A stretch of DNA of 64,000 nucleotides. Source: an uncultured Rhodospirillaceae bacterium (GTDB lineage Bacteria; Pseudomonadota; Alphaproteobacteria; CAAGCB01; CAG-977). This document shows, in pieces, positions 51,653 to 60,534 of this stretch. Within the stretch, counting starts at the first letter, position 1. Every line of letters begins with the position of its first letter. The stretch lies in assembly GCA_900550445.1 (NCBI GenBank), contig URSF01000002.1, positions 1 through 64,000 on the forward strand, written 5' to 3'. The position numbers were made by a program, and so were the translations under genes. The notes beneath the pieces are model-generated. The model was not told the origin of the DNA. It ran no database searches and worked only from the letters and a program-made list of their open reading frames with translations.

Positions 51653-51967
51653 TTATTTCTTCGTTTCCGATTGGAGTTCAAAATAGTTTTCTTCGATATT
51701 TAAATGAAACTGCTCCGGAATTTTATTCCATGCGAACAAATCAACCCGAAATGGCAAAGAGCTCTCATCAAAGGTTTCCCTCAAAGCCGGCAAACGCGGT
51801 TCAACGTCGCCGAATACAACCATATCCAAATCGGATTTCGGGGTTGATGTTTTCTTGACACGCGAACCGTAAGCCCAAACCCGCACCCCCGGAATATGCT
51901 TTTGCAGAAAATTTCGAATTATCCGTAACTGTTCCGCCGTCAGGTCGATATCTTTGCTTTCGGGCAT
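51653..51967 (-). CDS. MNT-type nucleotidyltransferase antitoxin
   Basis: A 104-residue minimal nucleotidyltransferase. The motif GSRVKKTSTPKSDLD fits GSx10DxD; a later acidic residue is in FRVDLFAW. In HEPN/MNT pairs the MNT protein is the antitoxin and, in the Shewanella MntA/HepT case, adds AMP to a Tyr of the HEPN toxin. ATG 51967 overlaps the stop of the HEPN gene (TGATG), so they are translationally coupled. Confidence 0.85.
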   Translation of the reverse strand: MPESKDIDLTAEQLRIIRNFLQKHIPGVRVWAYGSRVKKTSTPKSDLDMVVFGDVEPRLPALRETFDESSLPFRVDLFAWNKIPEQFHLNIEENYFELQSETKK

Positions 51968-52383
51968 CAGTTCCACGCTTCTTTATTCATTATTTGATAT
52001 AATTTTATAGCATCAGAAATAAAACGATTCATAATTTTAAGAGCTTCTTGCTCCTTTTCTCCACTGTAATCATGAGCAGTTCCGATCCGCGCGTCTGCAT
52101 ATTCTATAAATGATTCAACGGGAGCCGGCAGAATATCATTTTCCATAGCCAACCTGAAAACAGGTTTCGGACTGTTCGGGACGTCCGGCAAACCGAGTTC
52201 TTCCGTCAAGTACCTTTTTAACACTTTCCACATACAATCATAGCAAACTTCAAATCTTTGAATTACGGATTCTCCGATAGCTTCTTTTGTTATTTCAGGT
52301 AATTCCTCATTAATGTGAACAAAGTTGTTGTATTGATTTTCCAGATGTTTTAAGGATTTTTGGAACTTGTCGTATTGAATCAT
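51967..52383 (-). CDS. HEPN-domain toxin (HepT / HI0074-like)
   Basis: A 138-residue all-alpha protein. The HEPN ribonuclease motif RIGTAHDYS fits Rx4HxY; the Tyr two residues after His is the residue modified by MntA in known pairs. Most of the protein reads as amphipathic helices (YDKFQKSLKHLENQYNNF; VIQRFEVCYDCMWKVLKRYL), as in HI0074-type proteins. ATG 52383 with GGAAAAAAG upstream is preferred to the start at 52401. The AT-rich codon use differs from neighbours, as expected of a mobile module. Confidence 0.85.
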   Translation of the reverse strand: MIQYDKFQKSLKHLENQYNNFVHINEELPEITKEAIGESVIQRFEVCYDCMWKVLKRYLTEELGLPDVPNSPKPVFRLAMENDILPAPVESFIEYADARIGTAHDYSGEKEQEALKIMNRFISDAIKLYQIMNKEAWN

Positions 52384-52637
52384 CTTTTTTCCATACAGCA
52401 TACTTGAAGAGCTTATTCATTATATCCGCTATTCAACATATTGACAATGACCTGTTTCATCGTTTCATTTATCCGTTCAATCGGATCATTTTTGAAATGA
52501 TAAATTTAGAGTTCTTTTGTAAGAAAACAATTTTTACAAGGTATATATATCTCAAAAATAAACTAAAATAATAATTTGACTGCAGATAAAACCGATGAGA
52601 CAGATTATGTATCTGTTTATTTTAAACAAGATAGCCC

Positions 52638-52685
52638 GCCGCGGCAGTCCATTGGGACAGACGGTACGAAATGGATTGCCACGGC
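52638..52685. repeat. Palindromic intergenic repeat, copy B
   Basis: A 48-base element with imperfect inverted ends, GCCGCGGCAGTCCA at 52638-52651 and TGGATTGCCACGGC at 52672-52685 (12 of 14 pair). The inner 26 bases match copy A at 51318-51343. The two copies flank the HEPN/MNT pair, about 1.3 kb apart. Confidence 0.75.
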
Positions 52686-52718
52686 TTGCGGAAAAATAAT
52701 ATTTGCTGTAAACAGAGG

Positions 52719-52758
52719 CAAAAAAATACCGTCCTGACGGGCAGAACGGTGTTTTTTG
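52719..52758 (-). terminator. Rho-independent terminator after gcrA
   Basis: On the minus strand ACCGTTCTG, a CCCGT loop, CAGGACGGT and T-rich flanks form a 9-base stem with one G-U pair, about 15 bases beyond the gcrA stop. Confidence 0.8.
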
Positions 52759-52772
52759 CATCTGTTATTTGT

Positions 52773-53207
52773 TTAACGCAGTGTTTTCGCGGAAACATAA
52801 GCGATTGCGGCATGTTCTGCACAGTACGGTTTGTCCGGCAGTGCTTCTTTGCCGCAGAAATGGAAATCTTCGTCCTTCGGATCACCGATGGGCCAGCGGC
52901 AGGAAGACGAGGTCAAATCATTGACGGTAAATAATTTTTTCTTTTCCTTTCCCGCCGCTTTTTTTGCCGGAGCCGGCTTTGCTGCTTTCTTCTTTTCAGA
53001 CGGCTGCTGAGTCGGTGTATTCGTGTCGGCCGTATTTTCATCTTCGCCGCGGCGGATCGGGGAAGGGCGGCTGTTTAATCCCAGACGGTGTGCCTTTCCG
53101 ACAACGGCGTTTTTGGAAACGCCCAAAGCCTTGCCGATTTCTCCCGTCGTTAACCCTTTATCCCAAAGGTGTTTGAGCTCTTCTACCTGTTCGTCTGTCC
53201 ACCCCAT
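52773..53207 (-). CDS. gcrA: GcrA cell-cycle regulator
   Basis: A 144-residue regulator found in alphaproteobacteria. The N-terminal DNA-binding part reads MGWTDEQVEELKHLWDKGLT, then TGEIGKALGVSKNAVVGKAHRLGL. The C-terminal Cys/Trp block (SSSCRWPIGDPKDEDFHFCG, CAEHA) is the sigma-70-contacting domain. GcrA of Caulobacter binds RpoD and CcrM-methylated GANTC promoters. The Ala/Lys/Pro-rich linker (about 55-100) is shorter than in Caulobacter. This gene is one of the best lineage markers in the window. Confidence 0.96.
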   Translation of the reverse strand: MGWTDEQVEELKHLWDKGLTTGEIGKALGVSKNAVVGKAHRLGLNSRPSPIRRGEDENTADTNTPTQQPSEKKKAAKPAPAKKAAGKEKKKLFTVNDLTSSSCRWPIGDPKDEDFHFCGKEALPDKPYCAEHAAIAYVSAKTLR

Positions 53208-53218
53208 AGTATTTTCCT

Positions 53219-54523
53219 CTAATAAATGCCGTAAACGGGCGTTTCTATAAACATCATATCTCTGGTCGCAAAAACCTTTCGGATATTATCACCATAATTT
53301 TTTACCGCAAGCAGGTTTTCGCGCGTTGACGTATACATTCCCAAAAAAAGCTGGATACTGTCCCAGGAAACCTGCCGGTCGTGCGGGGATAACACGTCAA
53401 AAGACTTCGGCGGTTTTTTTAACCGGCGCCAGGCGGCCAGATTCAGGGCGACGGCCGGACTCATGTTTGCGACTCGGCGCGCTTTGATAATTTTATCAAC
53501 GGTAATTCCCCAACTTTCCAACGTAAAACCGTTCTTGGCAACGGTTTTTGCAAAACGTTCTTTTTCAGGCAGACGATTGATTTTATCTACCAGCGTCTGC
53601 ATCGGGTTTAACATTTCTTCCATCAGGTTATTGTCGCTGAGCGACATATCGCGCAAAGCCGTATGAAATTCGTCAAAGCGGTTGTTTCCGAATTCTTTTT
53701 CAATTTCCTGAAACGAAGCCAGCGCCGCTTCAACGTCGCCTTCTGTCAAGGCGGACGTCTGCGTGACCTGATCTGCCGGCGTCTGCGGCCGGACTTGTTT
53801 TTCCAAAGCGGCCCCCGTTCTGTATTGTTCGGGGGAAAGCATTTTATGCTTTTTCAAAAGGCTTCTGTTGTTAAGTATAAATAAATCGTCAGGTTTGGTA
53901 TTTTCATCGATTTTGATGATTTTACTGTACCCTTTAAAGGTTGATTTTTCGCGTTCCGGTCTGGCCCAGGCTTCCGGCATTAAATAAATATACAGGTGCG
54001 TTGACATGTATTTGCCGTATTTTTTGGCGTATTCTTTCATCTGCGGCGCGATTCGCGTCGGAAATTTTCCTTTGGTTTCCTTTATGCCGGGAATGTTTAA
54101 AATCCGGTCGGATACATAGGGCATTTCATGAATGAACGGCCCGATGTATTGATAAGCGTATTTGGGCAGCATTAAAATCAGCCGGTAAATATCGTCTTCC
54201 AGTTTTTCGTTGGCTTTCAGCATAGCGTCCAGCCCGCCGGGATAAGATGTTTCAATCATTTCGACAATAGCCGAATAGACGGTTTCCTGATTGATCGCTT
54301 CGACTTTTCTGTTTTTTTTCGCGGCTTTGTTTTCAACGCTTTCTTTTAATTCGGCCATCAGACTTTTAAAGCGGCTTTCCGCTTTTTGCAGGGAAGAAGC
54401 CGGAGCGGATTTTTCCTCGTCCTCTTCTTCGGTGACGGTGACCTCCAGCGGCTGCCAGTTTAAGCGTTCCTGAGCAGCCGCCGGTAATGAAAATAAAACC
54501 GCAAGACAGAATAGTTTCAGCAT
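53219..54523 (-). CDS. Secreted protein of unknown family
   Basis: A 434-residue protein I do not recognise. The signal peptide is about 1-17 (MLKLFCLAVLFSLPAAAQ). After an acidic linker (EEEDEEKSAP) the body is mostly helical, with many Lys/Glu and few cysteines. Notable strings are YAYQYIGPFIHEMPYVSDRIL, GKYMSTHLYIYLMPEAW and TPVYGIY at the end. It starts 6 bases after the stop of the DUF4139 gene, so it probably shares a transcript. The function is unknown. Confidence 0.85.
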   Translation of the reverse strand: MLKLFCLAVLFSLPAAAQERLNWQPLEVTVTEEEDEEKSAPASSLQKAESRFKSLMAELKESVENKAAKKNRKVEAINQETVYSAIVEMIETSYPGGLDAMLKANEKLEDDIYRLILMLPKYAYQYIGPFIHEMPYVSDRILNIPGIKETKGKFPTRIAPQMKEYAKKYGKYMSTHLYIYLMPEAWARPEREKSTFKGYSKIIKIDENTKPDDLFILNNRSLLKKHKMLSPEQYRTGAALEKQVRPQTPADQVTQTSALTEGDVEAALASFQEIEKEFGNNRFDEFHTALRDMSLSDNNLMEEMLNPMQTLVDKINRLPEKERFAKTVAKNGFTLESWGITVDKIIKARRVANMSPAVALNLAAWRRLKKPPKSFDVLSPHDRQVSWDSIQLFLGMYTSTRENLLAVKNYGDNIRKVFATRDMMFIETPVYGIY

Positions 54524-54529
54524 ATTATT

Positions 54530-55954
54530 TTAAGAGTTTTGTATCCGAACCGTATAATTCAGAACAGTTTGTCCTTTTGCCGGAACTTCAATAATCCATT
54601 CCGCCTGACGTGCCGTCGGGGTCGTGTACGGTATTGAAGAATCCGTGATTGTCCATTGATTGGCGAAATCCTGACGATACGTGATCTTGACAGGAGTGTC
54701 TTTGGCGTTTTTGAACGTCAGAGCGTATCCGGCTTCATAAGCCTTGTCGGAAAAAGACGTATAAGCCGTTTCTTTGCCCTGAACGGTCACGTCAAAAGCG
54801 CTGCCCAGATTAAGCTTGATTTGGCCGTTTTCGGGAATGTGATTGATTCTGTCTTCGCCGACAAAGAACATATTCTGTTTTGAATTGGCTTTGTAAACGC
54901 GGATAATGCCGCCGGGCAAAGATAATCCCAGATTGGACGCCTTGTCATTGTCGAATTGTAAAACGACGTTGGCGCTGCGCAGGTCAAATTCGCCGGAACT
55001 GCCGCGTCCCCGGTAAACGGGCACAATATTGGTAAATTTGTATTCTTTTTTGACTTTTACGTCCGAAGCCGACAGCAAGGCCAGCTGTTTTGTCTGGTTT
55101 GAAGCAATATCCGTTTTGCGGCCCAAAGAATATAAATGGTAATCCATTAACTGTTCTTCGATCATTGCGTCGCCGGCCGAGGCGGATTCCGCAAAAGCCA
55201 TATTGCGCGCTTTCAGCATCATCGGTCTGGGGACGGCAGGGGGACGGACGCGGTTGACGGAACCCGCGACAAACTGAATGTCCGCGTTGTTGTAGGCGAT
55301 TCCCGACGTATTTGTCAGCGTAACCCAGCCGTTTAAATTCAAAGCGTCTTCGGCGTCGTTTAATTCGGCAACGTAATCGGCGCGCCAGGTCAGGCCGTTT
55401 GTCAGATAACTCAGTTCGATGTCGCGCTTTCCGGAATCGTCTGCGGCGACATTGACGGTTAAAGTCGGCTGATCGTACAGATTAGCCGGAATGTCAGGGA
55501 AAATCAGCCGGCCGCTGTAATCCGTTTCAATCCGGTCGCCGATTTTTAAAACCAGTCCCGCGTCAACGGACAGGACTTTGGCATTTTCAATCGTTTTTTT
55601 GCCGCTGATGTAATGCGTTTCAATAACCTGAATGTCTTTACCCAGGAACTTGCGCAGCAAGGATTCCCGCGACAGCAGGTCGAAATTAAAGTTTTGTTCG
55701 CGGACTTTTAACCCGCTGCCTTCCAATAAAGCGGTTTCCGGCTGAATTTGGGCGGAAACGCCTTGAAAAGAAAGGGTGTTTTCCCCTTTTTTCAAATCAA
55801 CCGAACGACTGTCTTTGACTAATCCCAGCCCGTTATTGTAAACGGTGACGTTCAAAGATTTTACGGCGTCCTGAGAAACGGCCGTGTCCGCCAAAGCGGA
55901 ATGAGCCGAAAAACAGACGGCGAGCAGCGATAAAAACATTCTTTTTTTTAGCAA
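54530..55954 (-). CDS. DUF4139-domain secreted protein
   Basis: A secreted protein of about 474 residues. The likely start is TTG 55954 (LLKKRMFLSLLAVCFSAHSALA), 7 bases after AAAGGAGGAACCGC; the frame continues upstream to 56020 without support. The core has NVTVYNNGLGLVKDSRSVDL, DIELSYLTNGLTWRADYVAEL and ending strands YKFTNIVPVYRG and ETAYTSFSD. DUF4139 is a beta-rich domain also found in eukaryotes; the role is unknown. It is paired with the unrecognised secreted protein downstream. Confidence 0.85.
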   Translation of the reverse strand: MLKKRMFLSLLAVCFSAHSALADTAVSQDAVKSLNVTVYNNGLGLVKDSRSVDLKKGENTLSFQGVSAQIQPETALLEGSGLKVREQNFNFDLLSRESLLRKFLGKDIQVIETHYISGKKTIENAKVLSVDAGLVLKIGDRIETDYSGRLIFPDIPANLYDQPTLTVNVAADDSGKRDIELSYLTNGLTWRADYVAELNDAEDALNLNGWVTLTNTSGIAYNNADIQFVAGSVNRVRPPAVPRPMMLKARNMAFAESASAGDAMIEEQLMDYHLYSLGRKTDIASNQTKQLALLSASDVKVKKEYKFTNIVPVYRGRGSSGEFDLRSANVVLQFDNDKASNLGLSLPGGIIRVYKANSKQNMFFVGEDRINHIPENGQIKLNLGSAFDVTVQGKETAYTSFSDKAYEAGYALTFKNAKDTPVKITYRQDFANQWTITDSSIPYTTPTARQAEWIIEVPAKGQTVLNYTVRIQNS

Positions 55955-56134
55955 AGCGGTTCCTCCTTTATAAAAGGTTAATTTTTCGTTTATTTTACGG
56001 GCGGGGGCTTTTTTGTGCAAGAATTATCTTTTCCGGTTTAAGGACGGCAGGCATAGAAAAAAGTTTGCACACAGACGTGGAAAAACGTATAACCTAATCT
56101 TTAAAGTTATTTTTTAAATTTCGGGAATAATCGC

Positions 56135-57433
56135 ATGAAAGTCGGAATCATCGGAACAGGGTATGTCGGGCTGCCGACGGGAGTCGGTTTGGCGGAATTG
56201 GGACACGACGTTGTATGCATCGACGCCGCCGCAGAAAAAATCAATGCCCTGAAGGCCGGAAAAATCACTTTGTTTGAAGACGGGTTGGAAGACTTGTTTC
56301 ATAAAAACGCCGCTTCGGGCAGGCTGAAGTTTACTTCCGATATGAAAGAAGGCGTTGAAAGCGCGGATATTGTTATTCTGGCCGTCGGCACGCCGCCGCA
56401 CCCCGTGACCAAAGAAGCGGACATGCGTTACATTCACGCCGCCGCGCGAGAATTGGCACTGTATCTGACGGGATATACCGTTGTGGCCAACAAATCGACC
56501 GTCCCCGTCGGAACCGGCGACGTGGTGGAAGAAATGATCCGTCAAATCAATCCGCAGGCAGACTTTGACGTTGTTTCGTTGCCGGAATTTTTGCGCGAAG
56601 GCTTTGCCGTTCATGACTTTTTCAATCCGGACAGAATTATCGTCGGGGCGAATACGGACCGTGCCGCGGACGTTATCAAGGAATTATATAAACCGTTCGG
56701 CGAAAAGGCGCATATGCTGTTTGTCAAGCGCCGCTCGTCCGAAACGATTAAGTATGCTTCAAACGCTTTTCTGGCGATGAAGATTCATTACATTAATGAA
56801 ATGGCGAATTTCTGCGAACAGTCCGGCGCGGACGTTTACGAAGTTGCCAAAGGCATGGGCATGGATACGCGTATCGGGGCGAAATTTTTAAATCCCGGTC
56901 CCGGGTACGGCGGTTCCTGTTTCCCCAAAGACACGAACGCCATGGCCTGTATGGCCAGAGGATACGGCGTTGAAATGTCGTTGATTGAAACGACGATCCG
57001 GCAGAATGACGCGCGCAAAACGCAGATGGCCGAACGTATTTTAAAGGCGGTAGAGGGCATTGAAAAACCGCGGATTGCCGTTTTAGGGCTGGCTTTTAAA
57101 GGGGGGACGGACGACTGCCGCGAAAGCCCCGCCATGGAAATTATCGGCGAGTTGTTAAAGCATAACGTGGAAATTGCCGCCTATGACCCCAAAGCCATGG
57201 AAACGGCCAGAAAACTGGTCGGCGATAAAATCAGCTATGCCGCGGACGCTTTCGCCGCCGCGAAGGGAGCGGACGTTCTGGCAGTTTTAACGGAGTGGGC
57301 GGATTTTAAAACGCTGGATCTGGCTGAAATCAAATCGCTGTTGAACGCGCCGAAGATTGTCGATCTGCGCAACCTGCTGGATAAAGCGCAAGCCGAACGG
57401 CTGGGGTTTGATTATGTCGGCATCGGCCGCTGA
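56135..57433 (+). CDS. ugd: UDP-glucose 6-dehydrogenase
   Basis: A 432-residue NAD-dependent enzyme that oxidises UDP-glucose to UDP-glucuronate. The N-terminal Rossmann motif is MKVGIIGTGYVGLPTGVGLA. The catalytic cysteine is in PGPGYGGSCFPKDTNAM at about residues 250-266, and the substrate Lys is in YASNAFLAMKIHYINEMANFC. The length is typical. The product would feed acidic polysaccharides or lipid A modification. No glycan cluster is visible nearby. It overlaps the following acetyltransferase by 20 bases. Confidence 0.96.
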   Translation: MKVGIIGTGYVGLPTGVGLAELGHDVVCIDAAAEKINALKAGKITLFEDGLEDLFHKNAASGRLKFTSDMKEGVESADIVILAVGTPPHPVTKEADMRYIHAAARELALYLTGYTVVANKSTVPVGTGDVVEEMIRQINPQADFDVVSLPEFLREGFAVHDFFNPDRIIVGANTDRAADVIKELYKPFGEKAHMLFVKRRSSETIKYASNAFLAMKIHYINEMANFCEQSGADVYEVAKGMGMDTRIGAKFLNPGPGYGGSCFPKDTNAMACMARGYGVEMSLIETTIRQNDARKTQMAERILKAVEGIEKPRIAVLGLAFKGGTDDCRESPAMEIIGELLKHNVEIAAYDPKAMETARKLVGDKISYAADAFAAAKGADVLAVLTEWADFKTLDLAEIKSLLNAPKIVDLRNLLDKAQAERLGFDYVGIGR

Positions 57434-57950
57434 AAACATAATTCTGGAAACGCAAAGGACTTTTCTGCGTCCGTTAAGGCAGACCGACTTTGCCGATCTG
57501 GCGGAAATTCTGCAGGATCCGGCTGTTATGTACGCTTATGAACATGCTTTTGACGATCGGGAAGTGCAGAATTGGCTGGATAATCAGCTGCGGCGTTATG
57601 AAAATGACGGTTTCGGGTTATGGGCGGTTATTTCCAAGTCAACGGGCGGTTTCATCGGCCAGGTCGGTTTGACGCGGCAGGAAACGCCGCGCGGGACGGA
57701 AACGGAAATCGGCTGGCTGTTGAAAAAAGCCTGCTGGCATCAGGGATTCGCGACGGAAGCGGGCGAAGGCTGCCGCCAATACGCTTTTAATATTTTGAAA
57801 AAACAAAAGGTTGTCAGCATTATCCGCGATACAAATCTGGCGTCGCGCAAAGTTGCCGAACGTTTGGGCATGCGGCCGCGGTTTTCTTTTGTAAAGCATT
57901 ATTACGGTATGGATATGCCGCACATTGTTTATGCGGTTACCACCCCATAG
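57414..57950 (+). CDS. RimJ/RimL-type GNAT acetyltransferase
   Basis: A 178-residue acetyltransferase. ATG 57414, inside the 3' end of ugd, opens MSASAAENIILETQRTFLRP; the longer frame upstream lies wholly inside ugd. Family text includes LETQRTFLRPLRQTDFADLAEI, GTETEIGWLLKKACWHQGFATEA and VSIIRDTNLASRKVAERLGM. Its 3' end overlaps the convergent DUF5662 gene by 14 bases. Confidence 0.9.
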   Translation: MSASAAENIILETQRTFLRPLRQTDFADLAEILQDPAVMYAYEHAFDDREVQNWLDNQLRRYENDGFGLWAVISKSTGGFIGQVGLTRQETPRGTETEIGWLLKKACWHQGFATEAGEGCRQYAFNILKKQKVVSIIRDTNLASRKVAERLGMRPRFSFVKHYYGMDMPHIVYAVTTP

Positions 57951-58416
57951 AATCCAGATTTTTTTCGATCAATCCGATTGTTTTTTCGGAAAAAACCATT
58001 TTATCGCGGGTATTGTTGAAAAATTCGCGCACATGGGCTTTCGTCCATTTTTTCCCCAGCCGAGTCCGTCCCGCGCCGGCCCAGTCGCAAATCATTTCAC
58101 GCACGTCCGTTTCCGTCATGTCCAGCGCTTTATAGGAAACGCCGTTGGCCAGAATCCAATACTGCCAGTGATGACGCGAACGGTTGAAATGCGCCAGGAT
58201 CGCTTTTTGATAATCTTCTGGCGCGCCGCAGGGGTCGTAGTTGCCCGACGTATCGCGGATTTTGCGGATCTGCGGGTAATATTTGGCGTAAACGTACAAC
58301 ATGGACGGCAGCAGCAGTTTGTCCCAGTCATGAATCAGCCCCCGCCAAAACAGCCCGTGTTTAAAGCAGTAGTACATGACCCAGAATTTATGACGCAGCA
58401 GATAAAAAATATACAT
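57937..58416 (-). CDS. DUF5662-family protein
   Basis: A 159-residue protein. HDWDKLLLPSMLYVYAKYYP near residue 29 and FNRSRHHWQYWIL near 77, plus DVREMICDWAGAGR, match the DUF5662 pattern (HDxDK, H..RN/SRHHWQYW, DWxGAGR). The His/Asp arrangement suggests an HD-like metal site. The function is unknown. It lies 4 bases after the nnr gene. Confidence 0.82.
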   Translation of the reverse strand: MYIFYLLRHKFWVMYYCFKHGLFWRGLIHDWDKLLLPSMLYVYAKYYPQIRKIRDTSGNYDPCGAPEDYQKAILAHFNRSRHHWQYWILANGVSYKALDMTETDVREMICDWAGAGRTRLGKKWTKAHVREFFNNTRDKMVFSEKTIGLIEKNLDSMGW

Positions 58417-58420
58417 GCCT

Positions 58421-59836
58421 CTATTTTAAACAGGCAATCAGGTCTTCTGCAATCAGATTTTCTCCGGCGGCTTCGGCGGCGCGGGAATGAAGCCAAACGG
58501 CGGCACAGGCGGCCTCAAAGGGAGCTAATCCTTTTGCCAGCATGGCTCCGATAATGCCGTCCAGGACGTCTCCGCTGCCTGCCGTTGCCAGACCGAAAGA
58601 AGCGGCGCCGTTAATGGCGGCCCGTCCGTCCGGAGCGGCAATGACGGTGTCGGCTCCTTTTAAGACAACCGTGCAGTTCAGCGTTTCGGCGGCGGCCAGA
58701 GCCTGCGTCAGTTTGTCCTGTCCGTCCAGTTCCGGAAACAGGCGGTGAAATTCGCCGGCGTGCGGCGTGATAACGGCGCGGGACAAATCTTTGGCGCTTT
58801 TAATAAAAGGAAGCGCTCCGGCGTCGGCGACAAAAGGCTTTTTCGATTCTGCCGTGGCGTGCAGCAATGCTTTTGTCCTTTCTGGTTTTAATGCGCCCAT
58901 GCCGATGACGACGGCGGTTATTTTGGGATTGCCGATTTGTTTTTCAAGCTCTTCCGTACTACCGGCCGTTTGAATAACCAGGCCGGGATCGCAGGCTGCA
59001 AAGGATTGAACGGCCGCCGGATCGCAGCAGACGGCAACCCAGCCTGCGCCGGCTCTGCGCGCCGTGGCGGCGGCCAGCCGGGCGGCTCCGGCCATTTCGC
59101 CCGCGCAGACCAGAACGGCGCCGCGCGAATATTTATGATCGTAAGGCGTCGGTTCCGGAACATGGAATAATTCGGGCGTGTTTTCATGGAAACGCGGCGC
59201 TTGGTGCGCGACGGTTTCATCGGGAATTCCGATCGGACAGACGAGCAGCTTTCCGGCGCGTTCTTTGCCGGGGTAAAGGAAATGACCGATTTTCGGACGG
59301 CAGAAAGTAACCGTCATATCGCAAAACGGCGCCGTTCCCAGAACTGCCCCCGTATCGGCCTGTACGCCGCTGGGGATATCCAGCGCGACGCAGGGCAGGG
59401 AAGTTTCGTTTAACGCGTTGAAAAAATCGGCAATATCGTTTTCGATCGGCCGGGTCAGACCGACACCGAAAACGGCGTCAATAAACAAACCGCCGCTTTT
59501 TTCCATTTTTTTTAACCGCTTGAATGACGGCGGACGGATGATTCCTTTGAATTTTCGGGCATTGATAGCCGCGGCGGGCGATAATTTTTTTTCATCGCCG
59601 GTCAAAGCGACCTCTACCGGCCAGCCCCAGTCGTGCAAAATACGAGCGACAACAAAGCCGTCGCCGCCGTTATTGCCGACGCCGCACAGTACCGTTACGG
59701 GACGTTTGGTATAATTTCGGGCGATTTGACAGGCGGCGGCGAATCCGGCGTTTTCCATCAGTTGGATTTCCGGCATGATTTTTGCATGTGTTTCTTTGTC
59801 AGCGCCGTACATTTGGGCGGTTGTCAAAATTTCCAC
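58421..59836 (-). CDS. nnr: Bifunctional NAD(P)H-hydrate epimerase / ADP-dependent dehydratase
   Basis: A 471-residue repair enzyme for hydrated NADH/NADPH. The N-terminal YjeF epimerase (about 1-205) has GVGNNGGDGFVVARIL and VALDIPSGVQADTG. The C-terminal dehydratase (about 225-471) has PYDHKYSRGAVLV, VITPHAGEFHRLF and TAGSGDVLDGIIGAMLAKGL. The start is GTG 59836 with AGGAG about 10 bases before it, in a small GGAGCTCC hairpin. Confidence 0.94.
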   Translation of the reverse strand: MEILTTAQMYGADKETHAKIMPEIQLMENAGFAAACQIARNYTKRPVTVLCGVGNNGGDGFVVARILHDWGWPVEVALTGDEKKLSPAAAINARKFKGIIRPPSFKRLKKMEKSGGLFIDAVFGVGLTRPIENDIADFFNALNETSLPCVALDIPSGVQADTGAVLGTAPFCDMTVTFCRPKIGHFLYPGKERAGKLLVCPIGIPDETVAHQAPRFHENTPELFHVPEPTPYDHKYSRGAVLVCAGEMAGAARLAAATARRAGAGWVAVCCDPAAVQSFAACDPGLVIQTAGSTEELEKQIGNPKITAVVIGMGALKPERTKALLHATAESKKPFVADAGALPFIKSAKDLSRAVITPHAGEFHRLFPELDGQDKLTQALAAAETLNCTVVLKGADTVIAAPDGRAAINGAASFGLATAGSGDVLDGIIGAMLAKGLAPFEAACAAVWLHSRAAEAAGENLIAEDLIACLK

Positions 59837-59919
59837 GGGGGAGGAGCTCCTGAAAATGTTTGAAGTTTATTAATCTTTGTTCACTATACTACATTCGTTT
59901 TGATATGGGGAGATTAAAT

Positions 59920-60534
59920 ATGGCCGACAGAACGCCTGAAAATATAGAGGTTGTAAAAAAGGAAACTTTGTATAAAAAATTTTTCAGGGTAGATGAGTAT
60001 TTTTTCAAATATCCGCGCTATGACGGAACGATGAGCCGTATAATCTCCCGTGAGGTTATGGAACGCGGCTGCTCTGCGGGTGTTCTGCTGTATGATCCCG
60101 ATCATGACAAGCTGGTTTTTGTCGAACAGCTGCGTGTCGGCGTTTTTGTATCCGGCGAATATCCGTGGATTTTGGAATGTGCCGCCGGCATTATCGATCC
60201 GGGGGAAACGCCCGATCAGGTGGTTGTCCGGGAAGCCAAAGAAGAAGCCGGCGTTACCGTTACGGCCATTGAACCGATCGCCGATTATTTTGCTTCGCCG
60301 GGCGGCATATCGGAAAAGCTTTATGTTTTTTGCGGCCGGGTTGATGTCAGTCATCTTCCCGCTTATGCCGGTCTGGATACGGAAGGGGAAGATATCCGCG
60401 TCGTCGTTTTGTCTTCGGCCGAAGTCGAACAAATGCTGGCGGAAGGAAAATTTAATAACGCTCTGACGATTATCGCCGTGCAGTGGTTTGTTTTAAATAA
60501 AGAAAAATTACGGAAAAAATGGGGGAAATCATGA
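59920..60534 (+). CDS. nudF: ADP-ribose pyrophosphatase-type NUDIX hydrolase
   Basis: A 204-residue NUDIX enzyme. The NUDIX box GIIDPGETPDQVVVREAKEEAG fits Gx5Ex7REVxEEx (given as GETPDQVVVREAKEEAG at its core). The N-terminal part (ETLYKKFFRVDEYFFKYPRYDGTMS) and FASPGGISEKLYVF are ADP-ribose pyrophosphatase-like. ATG 59920 with GGGGAGA upstream is the start; the longer frame is not. The stop overlaps the next gene (ATGA). Confidence 0.92.
   Translation: MADRTPENIEVVKKETLYKKFFRVDEYFFKYPRYDGTMSRIISREVMERGCSAGVLLYDPDHDKLVFVEQLRVGVFVSGEYPWILECAAGIIDPGETPDQVVVREAKEEAGVTVTAIEPIADYFASPGGISEKLYVFCGRVDVSHLPAYAGLDTEGEDIRVVVLSSAEVEQMLAEGKFNNALTIIAVQWFVLNKEKLRKKWGKS

Noticed and set aside
59860..59919. 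Longer N-terminus for the NUDIX protein
   Set aside because: GGGGAGA with proper spacing marks ATG 59920; the upstream 20 residues are not typical of the family.
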